Source of the DNA: Clostridia bacterium
GTDB taxonomy: Bacteria; Bacillota; TC1; UBA5767
NCBI GenBank assembly: GCA_016887505.1
Contig: CP069393.1
Coordinates: 2,069,001 to 2,133,000, forward strand
DNA length: 64,000 nt
Direction: 5' to 3'
Within the stretch, counting starts at the first letter, position 1. Every line of letters begins with the position of its first letter. A program made the translations under genes and the position numbers. Of this stretch, positions 53,818 through 62,401 are shown one piece after another. The notes under the pieces were generated by a model that did no database searches, was not told the DNA's origin, and worked only from the letters and a program-made list of their open reading frames with translations.

Positions 53818-54561
53818 ATGAAAACGGAAGTGCGTTCTGACAAATATATGCATATATTTGAACATCTAAGGGAACTGAGAAAAAGACTATTTATATCATT
53901 AGTAGGGTATGTACTCTTTCTAATTCTCGCCTTTGTGGTATATGACTATATTGTTGATGCATTCATTAAGTTTTACTCATCGATACCAAGCGGAGGTGAC
54001 AACGTATTGTTTGTTAACTCGGTTGTTGAAGGCATGACGACAAAAATCAAAGTATCCTTATTGATGGGACTGACGTTTTCACTGCCAGTGCATATATACA
54101 ATAGTATTGCTTTTGTGTTTCCGGCATTGGAGCCAAAGCAAAAGAGATATATTGTGGTTACCCTGATATGCAGCTTTGTCTTAATGTTGTTAAGTACGTA
54201 TCTTTCCTATTTTAAAATATTGCCAGTATCAATCAATTTTTTGACCAACAGTGGCTTTATTCCGAGCAATGTGGGTTTGTTGTTAAGCTATGAAACCAAT
54301 CTTTTCTACGTGTTGTACTTTGTGTTTTGGTCAATGGTTGCCTTTCAATTACCTATCGTGTTCGTATTGTTAATGGCATTTAACGTTATCAAGAGGAAGA
54401 CAGCGTTACAGATGAGCCGGTACATCATTATTGTGATCTTTGCTCTGGCAGCCATTGTTACCCCGCCGGATGTGATTAGTCAGGTAGGGTTAGCACTACC
54501 GCTAGTTATACTATTTTTTCTAGCAATCTTGATAGCGAAAATATTTAAGTTTGGAGAATAA
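53818..54561 (+). CDS. tatC: Twin-arginine translocase subunit TatC
   Basis: 247 residues, six membrane helices; the signal-peptide-binding start EHLRELRKRLFISLVGY and the later VTPPDVISQ motif are diagnostic. It recognises RR signals and recruits TatA. ATG 53818 follows tatA by one base and uses CGGAGA ahead. The flavoprotein at 56754 is an obvious substrate encoded in the same operon. Confidence 0.95.
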   Translation: MKTEVRSDKYMHIFEHLRELRKRLFISLVGYVLFLILAFVVYDYIVDAFIKFYSSIPSGGDNVLFVNSVVEGMTTKIKVSLLMGLTFSLPVHIYNSIAFVFPALEPKQKRYIVVTLICSFVLMLLSTYLSYFKILPVSINFLTNSGFIPSNVGLLLSYETNLFYVLYFVFWSMVAFQLPIVFVLLMAFNVIKRKTALQMSRYIIIVIFALAAIVTPPDVISQVGLALPLVILFFLAILIAKIFKFGE

Positions 54562-54563
54562 CT

Positions 54564-54818
54564 ATGTTTGGTCTAGGTTTTATAGAAATTATTGTGATCG
54601 GTATTGTAGTTTTACTGGCTGTAAAACCAGAAGACTTGCCTAATTTTGTAAAAAAAATTGGTAGGTCCTATAAAGAGCTTAAGAATACAATCAGTGAAGT
54701 AAATAAAATGAAAGAAGATTTTGTCAAAATAGCGGATAAAGATATCAAACAAGAAATAGTTGATAAAACAAAAAAAGTATTGGATTCCGATGATGCTTTG
54801 ACGGTAACTAAAAAATAA
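54564..54818 (+). CDS. TatB/TatA-like small translocase subunit
   Basis: 84 residues: an amino-terminal helix FGLGFIEIIVIGIVVLLA, then KPEDLPNFVKKIGRSYKELK, the hinge and amphipathic helix of the MttA/Hcf106 family, with a longer charged tail than the two tatA products. TatB-like function (substrate docking) is likely because TatA is already present twice, but the families are hard to separate. It follows tatC by two bases. Confidence 0.82.
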   Translation: MFGLGFIEIIVIGIVVLLAVKPEDLPNFVKKIGRSYKELKNTISEVNKMKEDFVKIADKDIKQEIVDKTKKVLDSDDALTVTKK

Positions 54819-54866
54819 CAATTTTGTCTTTGTGGCTATTCATGAATTTTGCAAAGGAGATTTAAT

Positions 54867-55085
54867 ATGGCGATTAATACTATTGATGGAAAATGTACCA
54901 GTTGTGGAGAATGCGTACTCGCGTGTCCCTGTGACGTATTGAGATTAGATGAAGAGACGAATCTTTGTGTTGTGAAATATCCAGATGATTGTCAACTGTG
55001 CAACTTGTGCGTTTACTATTGTGAATTTGATGCACTTGAGTTAACCGGTGAGAAGAATGGCAAGCTCGTTTTATCCTGGAGCTGA
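54867..55085 (+). CDS. 2[4Fe-4S] ferredoxin-like electron carrier
   Basis: 72 residues with two cluster motifs, CTSCGECVLACPCDVL and CQLCNLCVYYCEFDAL; the last one lacks the usual Pro after the fourth Cys. Size and order (ferredoxin then flavoprotein) recall AprB-AprA or small reductase partners. AAAGGAG supports ATG 54867. It is cytoplasmic, so it probably feeds the non-exported flavoprotein that follows 24 bases later. Confidence 0.88.
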   Translation: MAINTIDGKCTSCGECVLACPCDVLRLDEETNLCVVKYPDDCQLCNLCVYYCEFDALELTGEKNGKLVLSWS

Positions 55086-55109
55086 CGATTACTGAATTGG
55101 AGGGAATGT

Positions 55110-56738
55110 ATGGTTAATTATATAAAATCAGAATATTCCACTGATGTATTGGTTGTTGGTGGAGGAATAGCAGCAGTGTTTGCATCGTTGCGGGCACAAG
55201 AAAATGGCGCCAAGGTTTTACTGGTTGATAAGGGGAGCGTAGGCAGATCAGGGCAAACACCCTTTGCCAGTGCGATGGCTGTGTTTGATGAAGAAACACA
55301 AGACCGAGATTCTTGGCAGAAAATTATGGCAGAGAATGCTGAGAATTTGAATAATCCAGCCTATTTGGATGTGCTTATGGATTACTCCAAAGAAATATAT
55401 GATGAATTGGAATCGTGGGATGCAACCGGTGTCGGTTTCGGTTCTATATTTAGAGATAAGATTATGGAAAAAGGTGTAGAGTTACTGGAAAGATGCATGA
55501 TTACTTCATTGCTAGAAGAAAGTGGAACCGTGGCCGGTGCGATTGGATTTAAGATAGATAGCGGAGAAGCAGTAGTGATAAAAGCGAAATCTGTAATTCT
55601 ATGTACAGGTGCCGGTGGCTTTAAACCGAATGGATTTCAAGTTCGTTCCCTAACCTTTGATGGTGATGCCATGGCCTACCGGATTGGTGCAAAGATATCT
55701 GGCAAAGAGTTTGTCGATACGCATGGCACCTTAACCAGTTACCCGGCCTTTTGTTGGGGACAATGGGAAGGCATGTGGAATCAAGGCTTACCCGCAATTC
55801 CCGATGGACCCATGGATGGTGGTGGACAGGCCTTAGATCTTCATGAGTGTATCGATGTTCATGAAAATGGTGTTAGTACTTCTTCAAGCAGCGATGAGCA
55901 AGGAGGACCACCAGCAAGAGAGTCTGGAAGTGGGGAAGAGCAAGACGGGCCACCACCTGAAGAATCTGAAAGTGGGGATGAGCAAGCTGGACCACCACCT
56001 GGCGAATCTGAAGGTGGAGAAGAAAGAGGCGGTGGTGGAAATCCGAGAACGATGATCGGCGGAGCTTCTGCGGGCTTAGGTGTACATAAAGCCGAAGGCT
56101 TATTCCCTGCAGACAACAAATGCAGGACCAATATTAAGGGATTATTGGCTGCAGGAGATTGCTTGTCATCTATGCTAGTTGGACCACTATATAATGGGGT
56201 TGGTGGTTTTTCAGTATCTGGTTCTGCAACACAAGGGGCACTAGCCGGTGAAGTAGCCGCAGAATACATAAAAGCTAGCAGCCAGGTAAGTGTTTCAGAC
56301 AGTATGGTAGAGGAAGCAATTGATGAAATGTTTGAACCATTGAACAATGAATATGGATATTCACCTGGTTGGGTAGAGCATATGATTCAGGGTACTTTGA
56401 TTCCCTATTATGTCTTATATATTAAAGAAGAAAAGAGACTGAATTCAGCGCTTACGAATATTGAGTTTTTCAGAGACCATTTCTCCGTTAAATTGAAGGC
56501 TTCGGACCTGCATGATTTACGAAAAGCACATGAAGTGAAGAATATGTTGCTTAATGCCGAAATGAAATTGAGGGCCTCTCTATTTAGGACCGAGTCTAGA
56601 GGTAATCACTACCGCGAAGAGTATCCTGAAAGCAATGACAATGACTGGCTTGCCTGGGTCGTGATTCAAAAAGGCGATGATGGGAATATGCAGCTTGAAA
56701 AATTCATGATAAAAGAGTTTGAAAAGCTTGTAGTATGA
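55110..56738 (+). CDS. FAD-dependent reductase of the FrdA/AprA superfamily, no signal peptide
   Basis: 542 residues. The FAD loop is VVGGGIAAVFAS (last Gly replaced by Ala), followed by KGSVGRSGQTPFA; the second FAD motif is IKGLLAAGD and the helical carboxy domain has ...LRTESRG-type RTESRGNHYREEYPESND, the FrdA/AprA-like Arg-His-Arg region. Between residues 250 and 310, where relatives have a capping domain with the substrate lid, there is an acidic Gly/Pro-rich insert with three 14-residue repeats. No HPTG motif is seen, so ordinary fumarate reduction is doubtful. Its paralogue with a Tat signal follows 15 bases later. Confidence 0.82.
   Translation: MVNYIKSEYSTDVLVVGGGIAAVFASLRAQENGAKVLLVDKGSVGRSGQTPFASAMAVFDEETQDRDSWQKIMAENAENLNNPAYLDVLMDYSKEIYDELESWDATGVGFGSIFRDKIMEKGVELLERCMITSLLEESGTVAGAIGFKIDSGEAVVIKAKSVILCTGAGGFKPNGFQVRSLTFDGDAMAYRIGAKISGKEFVDTHGTLTSYPAFCWGQWEGMWNQGLPAIPDGPMDGGGQALDLHECIDVHENGVSTSSSSDEQGGPPARESGSGEEQDGPPPEESESGDEQAGPPPGESEGGEERGGGGNPRTMIGGASAGLGVHKAEGLFPADNKCRTNIKGLLAAGDCLSSMLVGPLYNGVGGFSVSGSATQGALAGEVAAEYIKASSQVSVSDSMVEEAIDEMFEPLNNEYGYSPGWVEHMIQGTLIPYYVLYIKEEKRLNSALTNIEFFRDHFSVKLKASDLHDLRKAHEVKNMLLNAEMKLRASLFRTESRGNHYREEYPESNDNDWLAWVVIQKGDDGNMQLEKFMIKEFEKLVV
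55896..56021 (+). repeat. Three tandem 42-base repeats inside the flavoprotein gene
   Basis: Units at 55896-55937, 55938-55979 and 55980-56021 encode EQGGPPARESGSGE, EQDGPPPEESESGD and EQAGPPPGESEGGE (residues 263-304). The frame is kept and the bases have partly diverged, so this is an older expansion of an acidic Gly/Pro linker. Confidence 0.9.
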
Positions 56739-56753
56739 TGAAGTGAGGTAGAA

Positions 56754-58418
56754 ATGTATATAAGCAGAAGATCATTTATTAAAGGTGCTCTTAGTGTAGG
56801 TGTTGCCGCAGTAGCTTCTACAGCGTTTTATATTAAAAACAAATCACCGGAAGAGGTTGCCACGATGATTGATAAGGCGACAGAAGGTAATGCCGATGTT
56901 TTGGTTGTTGGTGGGGGTATAGCAGGAATCTTTGCGGCCATACGGGCAGTGCGAAACGGTGCGAATGTAACCTTAGTAGATAAGGGCAGTGTTGGCAGAT
57001 CAGGTCAAACGCCCTTTGCCAATGGATTTAGAGTATTCGATGAAGATAATGGTGACGATAGGGAAACCTGGGTCAAGGACTGGAACACAGTGACCGGTGG
57101 AATTCACCATAGTGGCTATTTGGATAACTTTATGGACTATTCAAAGGATATCTATGAAGAGCTAGAATCATGGGGTGCTACCGATGTTGGTTTTGGCGCC
57201 GTCTTAAGAGCCAAGGTACAAGCAGAGGGCGTGGAAATCATTGAAAGAACGATGCTTACAACATTGTTGGAGCAAAATGGTCAGGTAGCAGGAGCTGTTG
57301 GTTTTAAATTAGACAGTGAAGAGGCTGTGGTCATTAAAGCTAGTGCGGTTATTCTTTGTACAGGGGCAGGCGCCTTCAAGCCCAATGGCTTCCAAGTGCG
57401 TTCCCTCACTAGTGATGGGGATGCCATGGCCTATAGAATTGGCGGACAGATTTCAGGAAAAGAATATGTTGATACCCACTTCACCGGATCGGTCAATCCC
57501 GCTTATTGTTGGGGAAATTGGGAAGACAAGTGGGAGACTGGCATGATGAAAGAAAGTGGTGGCCCAGAAGTAAATGGTGGTGGACTCGATTTGACGATGT
57601 ACCATGCAGCCCATGCCATGTCTGGGGAACAGTCGGACTTGCCGGGCGAGCAATCAGATAACCGAAGAGGTCCAGAAGGGGCTTCTGAAGGTGGCGAAAT
57701 GGAACGAGGACCAGGTGGCGGTGGTGCACCCGGTTCAGGGGAAGGGACTCAGATTGGTGGCGCTTCTGCTGGACTTGGCGTTCACAAGTGTGAAGGATTA
57801 TTTCCAGCAGATGATAAATGCGGAACCAATATCAAGGGGCTATTTGCTGCTGGTGACAGCCTGTCGTCAATGCTCGCGGGTGCAAAGTATGTGGGCGTAA
57901 ATGGTACCTCTCTAGCAGCTTCTGCAACACAAGGAGCCTTGGCTGGTGAAACAGCTGCTGAGTTTATACAGTCCAACGAAGCGCTAGAGATAGCAGAGGA
58001 TACGATTACGAGTATTAAAGAAGAAATGTTTAAGCCAAGGGAATTAACGGAAGGTTTCGATCCTGCCTGGGTGGCGGATATGCTTCGGTTTAATACGATT
58101 CCCTACTACGCCTTATATATAAAAAAGGCGGATCGATTGCAGGCGGCCTTAGACAATGTGGTCTATTTGAAAGAAAAGTATGGTAATATGATGGTTGCTA
58201 GTGATGCGCATGAGTTGCGTTTGGTTCATGAGACGAGAAATATGCTATTAAATGCCGAAATGAAACTGAGAGCATCCTTGTATAGGACTGAATCAAGGGG
58301 CAACCACTATAGAGAAGACTTTCCTGAACAAAACGATACGGACTGGCTGGCATGGGTTGTAATTGAGAAGGATGCAGATGGTAGTATGAAACTATCCAAA
58401 GTAGCGGCGAACAGCTAA
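56754..58418 (+). CDS. Tat-exported FAD-dependent reductase, paralogue of the preceding protein
   Basis: 554 residues. A twin-arginine signal is visible: RR at residues 5-6 in ISRRSFIKGALS, then a hydrophobic stretch to about 27. The FAD loop is VVGGGIAGIFAA, with KGSVGRSGQTPFA, IKGLFAAGD and RTESRGNHYREDFPEQND as in its neighbour. Instead of the capping domain it has a Gly/Glu/Ser-rich insert (near residues 285-330) of different sequence from the neighbour's repeats. It would act at the outer face of the membrane, receiving electrons from the FMN-binding protein encoded next. Substrate unknown. Confidence 0.86.
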   Translation: MYISRRSFIKGALSVGVAAVASTAFYIKNKSPEEVATMIDKATEGNADVLVVGGGIAGIFAAIRAVRNGANVTLVDKGSVGRSGQTPFANGFRVFDEDNGDDRETWVKDWNTVTGGIHHSGYLDNFMDYSKDIYEELESWGATDVGFGAVLRAKVQAEGVEIIERTMLTTLLEQNGQVAGAVGFKLDSEEAVVIKASAVILCTGAGAFKPNGFQVRSLTSDGDAMAYRIGGQISGKEYVDTHFTGSVNPAYCWGNWEDKWETGMMKESGGPEVNGGGLDLTMYHAAHAMSGEQSDLPGEQSDNRRGPEGASEGGEMERGPGGGGAPGSGEGTQIGGASAGLGVHKCEGLFPADDKCGTNIKGLFAAGDSLSSMLAGAKYVGVNGTSLAASATQGALAGETAAEFIQSNEALEIAEDTITSIKEEMFKPRELTEGFDPAWVADMLRFNTIPYYALYIKKADRLQAALDNVVYLKEKYGNMMVASDAHELRLVHETRNMLLNAEMKLRASLYRTESRGNHYREDFPEQNDTDWLAWVVIEKDADGSMKLSKVAANS

Positions 58419-58488
58419 CCAAATCCAAGGATTCAGGTACTGCCTCTTTTGGAAAGGCTAGTACTGCTTGGAAGGTGATAAAGAATAG

Positions 58489-60198
58489 ATGCTTTTTGTT
58501 CGGGGGGGCAATGTGAAAAAGAAGAAATTAAACAGGTCAGATGTGCAGTTTGCCTTTATAATAATGGCAATCTTAATAACCGTGAACCATTCATTGGTAG
58601 AAGTAGGCAAGGGGATTTCGTGGATTTCCAGTGGCTATATACACTATGTATGTCCCATCTGTGGCGTTACGACCATATACCAGTTTTTTGCATCAAGTGC
58701 AGATTGGTTGACAAAGCTTACAAACCCTGTCGCTTGGGTGATTCTGGGATCCATAATGGTGGCCGTATTGTTTGGTCCCATATTTTGCGGCTGGATCTGT
58801 CCTTTTGGAGGTTTTCAAGACCTAGTATCGAATAATTTAGGCAAACGAATTGTAAAAAATAAGCACAATAGATATATAGATAAGAAAGTGGATAAAAAAT
58901 TAAGGTACCTGCGATATGTGTCACTGGCAATCGTCTTCTATATGACAGCCAAGTCGGCCGTAACCGTGCTTGAAAATGTAAATCCATACCATGCACTGTT
59001 GAACTTATTTGTAGGTGAATTTGCAGTTATTGGATTAATCGTTTTGCTAATAGTAGCACTCGCCTCGGTATTTATTGCTCGACCTTGGTGTAAGTATCTC
59101 TGCCCATATGGTGCATTACTAGGATTGTTCAATATTGTTCGAGTTAAGGCCATTGTTAGAAATGAGCCTACGTGTATTCACTGCAAGAAATGTAGTAGGG
59201 CATGTCCCATGAATATTGAAGTAGCTGAAAGTAAGATTGTGCGAGATCATCAGTGTATTTCTTGCCTTGAATGTACTTCAGACAATGCTTGCCCCGTTGA
59301 GGATACGGTTCAGTTAAAAGGTACGAAAGGTCTTCAAGAAGTAGTTGAAATCAATGCGAAAAACATAATTGCTGTTCTATTGATAATTGTGTCTTTGAGT
59401 ATCTTTACCGCAGCGGTTGTATCAGATAAGACGACTGAAAGCAGTGCGGAAAGTGTGATTCCTCTTGTTTCAACCCAGCTAGATGGTAGCTATGAGTCTG
59501 GAGTATATACGGGGGAAGGAACGGGCTTTAATACCGGTTTAATGGTCGAAATTACCATAGACAATAACCAGATAACCAATATTGAGATAACTAGCCATAA
59601 TGAAACGATTGGTTACTATGAAGCCGCGTTTGAAACGATTCCAAACAGTATTATAACGGAACAATCAACGGAAGTGGATTCTGTGTCTAGTGCAACCAGA
59701 AGTTCAGAAGGAATAATGGAAGCAGTGAGCGATGCTTTGGAGAAAGCCTTGATTACGACTAGTAATACGACGGAAGTAGAGTCTGAGGGCGTAGAGGTAG
59801 TTGAGAGTGAAAGGGAAGTATCAGAGCCTGTGCAGCAAGATACTACTAGTCAAAATGAAAATAGCGAGCTTGAGATTGAGCCTGAAATTGAGCCCACGAG
59901 TGAAGAGGATAGTATTCAAGTAGACGATTCTGGTCGTTATGCGGATGGCGTTTATACCGGTGTAGGTGTAGGATATGGTGGCGAGCTGACGGTGGAAGTA
60001 ACCGTTGAAAATGGTAGCATCATGAGTGTGGAAGTTGTTGAAGACAATGAAACGCCGCGCTTCTTAAGTCGAGCCTCATCGATTCTAAGCAGCATACTAG
60101 ATAGGCAATCTACTGACGTAGATACGGTTTCGAGTGCTACGATGAGTTCGACGGCAATTCTAGATGCAGTAGACCAGGCTCTGGAAGGTGCCCAATAG
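58489..60198 (+). CDS. NapH/NosR-like membrane iron-sulfur protein with two FMN-binding domains
   Basis: 569 residues. About five helices carry the paired motifs CGWICPFGGFQDL and CKYLCPYGALLGL; CPICG follows the first helix. A 2[4Fe-4S] domain (CIHCKKCSRACP, CISCLECTSDNACP) precedes a final helix near residue 305. Two extracytoplasmic FMN_bind domains follow, with likely flavinylation Thr403 (SVSSATRSS) and Thr551 (TVSSATMSS), joined by an acidic Ser/Glu linker. It would take electrons from the membrane pool or cytoplasm to the outside. GTG 58513 with GGGGGGG ahead is an alternative start. A flavin transferase (ApbE) gene is not in the window. Confidence 0.9.
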   Translation: MLFVRGGNVKKKKLNRSDVQFAFIIMAILITVNHSLVEVGKGISWISSGYIHYVCPICGVTTIYQFFASSADWLTKLTNPVAWVILGSIMVAVLFGPIFCGWICPFGGFQDLVSNNLGKRIVKNKHNRYIDKKVDKKLRYLRYVSLAIVFYMTAKSAVTVLENVNPYHALLNLFVGEFAVIGLIVLLIVALASVFIARPWCKYLCPYGALLGLFNIVRVKAIVRNEPTCIHCKKCSRACPMNIEVAESKIVRDHQCISCLECTSDNACPVEDTVQLKGTKGLQEVVEINAKNIIAVLLIIVSLSIFTAAVVSDKTTESSAESVIPLVSTQLDGSYESGVYTGEGTGFNTGLMVEITIDNNQITNIEITSHNETIGYYEAAFETIPNSIITEQSTEVDSVSSATRSSEGIMEAVSDALEKALITTSNTTEVESEGVEVVESEREVSEPVQQDTTSQNENSELEIEPEIEPTSEEDSIQVDDSGRYADGVYTGVGVGYGGELTVEVTVENGSIMSVEVVEDNETPRFLSRASSILSSILDRQSTDVDTVSSATMSSTAILDAVDQALEGAQ

Positions 60199-60221
60199 TG
60201 TACGTGCATACAGTAAGATTC

Positions 60222-60252
60222 AATGGATAGGCTTTTGCCTATCCATTTTTTT
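60222..60252 (+). terminator. Terminator of the flavoprotein operon
   Basis: AATGGATAGGC (60222-60232) and GCCTATCCATT (60237-60247) pair around TTTT, then a T-run; it lies between convergent genes. Confidence 0.93.
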
Positions 60253-60259
60253 AACCCGA

Positions 60260-61519
60260 CTATTTTATGTTTTTTCGGTATTGCAGGGGGGTTAGCTTGC
60301 TTTCTTTCTTGAATACTTTTGTAAAATAGCTTTGGTCGTCATAGCCTGTAGAAAGTGCGACCTCCATGACGCTCAGGTTTGTCGTACTTAGAAGACGTTT
60401 GGCCTCATTAATGCGCAGGTGGTTGATGTATTCGGTAAGTGAGCTACCAGTTTCCTTTTTGAATACGGACGACATGTATTTAGGACTCAATTCGGCTACC
60501 TTGGCTACATCCTTTAAGGTGATATGTTGCGTGAAATTGGCGCTAATATATTTGAGTGCTTTCCGGATGGTGCTGGGATGGTCTGAATCAATTACCAAGA
60601 TGACGTGTTCTGTAAATCTGTCCAATACCTGCATCATCCAATAGGAAAGGTCGTCCATGGTTTTTATTTTGCTTAGGTCCTGAATGAAATGATAGTTCAT
60701 ACCAAACATTAGGTTTAGGTCGGCGCCGCCTTCAATGGCTGCTCTAGAAATGAGAGAACAAATTTCTAGTGCCCTGGATTTGCTGACTTCGATGTCAGCA
60801 TAGGTATCGAAAAAAATGTATCCTAGTAAATCGTTCAAGACGGCTCGTGCACCGTTGCTGTCGCCGCTTCGGACCTTCATGAGAAGGTCTTTTTCTTTTT
60901 CGTAGGGATATTGGGAGGATAAGCTACCCTCTTTTTTGATGTTGAGGAGGCTGTCATGAATTTGTTTTTGTTGTTCCTTTTTACTGTATAGTATTTTCAT
61001 TTCGAGTTGGCTTTGCCCCATCATGCGATCTCCTAATAGTTGGAGAAGAATGCCTAAATATCGAACCCGCTTGGGATCTATTACGGGAAGGCTTCGTAGA
61101 TATGGGTAGAGCTTTTTTTTATAACATATATCTAACTGGTTTTTTTCTAGTATTTCATCGACCAGAAGATCGTCCGGATAGGACATGAGTACAGGACCAC
61201 CGACTAAGGTACCGACGTGAACGCCTTCGATAATGATGGGATAGCAGAATTCTGTTAAACCGGCCGGGCAGAAAAAGATAAAAGTTTCTCCTAAGGTATG
61301 GGCTTGTTTGCCGGCATATAGGTGGGTCTGATTGCAGAGCTGTCCTCCATCGGTGATGGATTGGAATAGGTTGCAGAATGAAACTTCGTCGCACATATTG
61401 CACGAAGTTTTGCCACTTGCATCAACATATTTTACGGAAATAGTGGTGCTGTAGTAGTAGGTTTCCAACATATATTGTAGTCGTTCTCTGTCGATTGGCC
61501 CAATTTGGTTAAATATCAT
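60260..61519 (-). CDS. AraC-family regulator with PocR sensory domain
   Basis: 419 residues. The amino half is a PocR-type sensor with a Cys cluster (CNMCDEVSFCNLF, then CNQTH and FFCPAGLTEFC); the AraC double helix-turn-helix at the end has LKDVAKVAELSPKYMSSVFK and VALSTGYDDQSYFTKVFK. PocR domains occur in regulators of propanediol and of methyltransferase/corrinoid operons. It is divergent from the corrinoid protein genes, which are the probable targets. The effector is not identifiable. Confidence 0.9.
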   Translation of the reverse strand: MIFNQIGPIDRERLQYMLETYYYSTTISVKYVDASGKTSCNMCDEVSFCNLFQSITDGGQLCNQTHLYAGKQAHTLGETFIFFCPAGLTEFCYPIIIEGVHVGTLVGGPVLMSYPDDLLVDEILEKNQLDICYKKKLYPYLRSLPVIDPKRVRYLGILLQLLGDRMMGQSQLEMKILYSKKEQQKQIHDSLLNIKKEGSLSSQYPYEKEKDLLMKVRSGDSNGARAVLNDLLGYIFFDTYADIEVSKSRALEICSLISRAAIEGGADLNLMFGMNYHFIQDLSKIKTMDDLSYWMMQVLDRFTEHVILVIDSDHPSTIRKALKYISANFTQHITLKDVAKVAELSPKYMSSVFKKETGSSLTEYINHLRINEAKRLLSTTNLSVMEVALSTGYDDQSYFTKVFKKESKLTPLQYRKNIK

Positions 61520-61685
61520 AAAAAACCCCTCTTGTTTAAAAGAATATACCTAATTTTATCACGTAATAAAAAAATATATTTGAAGATATGGAAATATTAC
61601 CAAAAATATAACCAATTTTCGAGATAATACGCTAAATATGTTATACCATGTTGCTAGAGTGCTAGTGAAAGGAAAATGGAATATC

Positions 61686-62327
61686 ATGTATCTCGAAGAA
61701 ATTGTACGAGCGGTGCAAAATGGTAAGGCGGCAGCAGTAAAAGAGCAGGTACAAAAGGCAATTGAGGAAGGTGTTTCAGCAAGGGAGATACTCAATGATG
61801 GGCTTCTTAGCGCCATGAGTGTGATTGGTGATAAATTTACCAAAAATAAGATCTACGTACCGGAAGTGCTTTTAGCAGCACGTGCGACAAATGTGGGCAT
61901 TGCTCTTTTGCAACCATTGTTTGCAGAAGAAAATATTAAGCCCCTGGGGAAGGTTGTCATAGGGACGGTACAGGGAGATATTCATGATATAGGCAAGAAC
62001 TTAGTGGGTATGCTGATGAAGGGGATCGGGTTTGAAGTGCATGATATAGGTGTAGATATTGCACCGCTACAATTTGTTAAGGAAGCACAGAAAATTGGTG
62101 CTGATATAGTATGTATTTCTTCGCTTCTGACGACCTCCATGATTAATATGAAATGGGTTATTGATGAGTTTGAAATCCGAGGGATTCGAGATAAGCATCT
62201 TATTATGGTTGGTGGCGCCTTGGTCACTTCCCAGTTTGCCAAGCAAATCGGAGCAGATTTGTTTTCAGCTGAGGCGGGTGCGGCAGCTAGGTTGGCACGG
62301 AAGCAATTGATAGAGAGAAATTCATAG
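61686..62327 (+). CDS. Corrinoid carrier protein, MttC/MtbC type (first)
   Basis: 213 residues. A four-helix cap (residues 1-85) precedes the cobalamin-binding Rossmann domain with GDIHDIGKNLV, whose His coordinates cobalt, then SSLLTTSM and VGGALV. It carries a methyl group between two methyltransferases. The first in-frame Met with cap homology is ATG 61686; AAAGGA lies 12 bases ahead, a long spacing. No methyltransferase gene lies beside it within the window, apart from the distant UroD-like gene at 46386. Confidence 0.9.
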   Translation: MYLEEIVRAVQNGKAAAVKEQVQKAIEEGVSAREILNDGLLSAMSVIGDKFTKNKIYVPEVLLAARATNVGIALLQPLFAEENIKPLGKVVIGTVQGDIHDIGKNLVGMLMKGIGFEVHDIGVDIAPLQFVKEAQKIGADIVCISSLLTTSMINMKWVIDEFEIRGIRDKHLIMVGGALVTSQFAKQIGADLFSAEAGAAARLARKQLIERNS

Positions 62328-62401
62328 TTGGTAGCGGGTGATGTTGTGCACAGATGATGTTTTTAGGAGATATCCTAACAGAAACGTAAGGAGTGAACGA
62401 T

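Noticed and set aside
55859-56347. 162-codon Ser/Pro-rich frame on the - strand
   Set aside because: It is the antisense of the flavoprotein repeat region and has no start signal.
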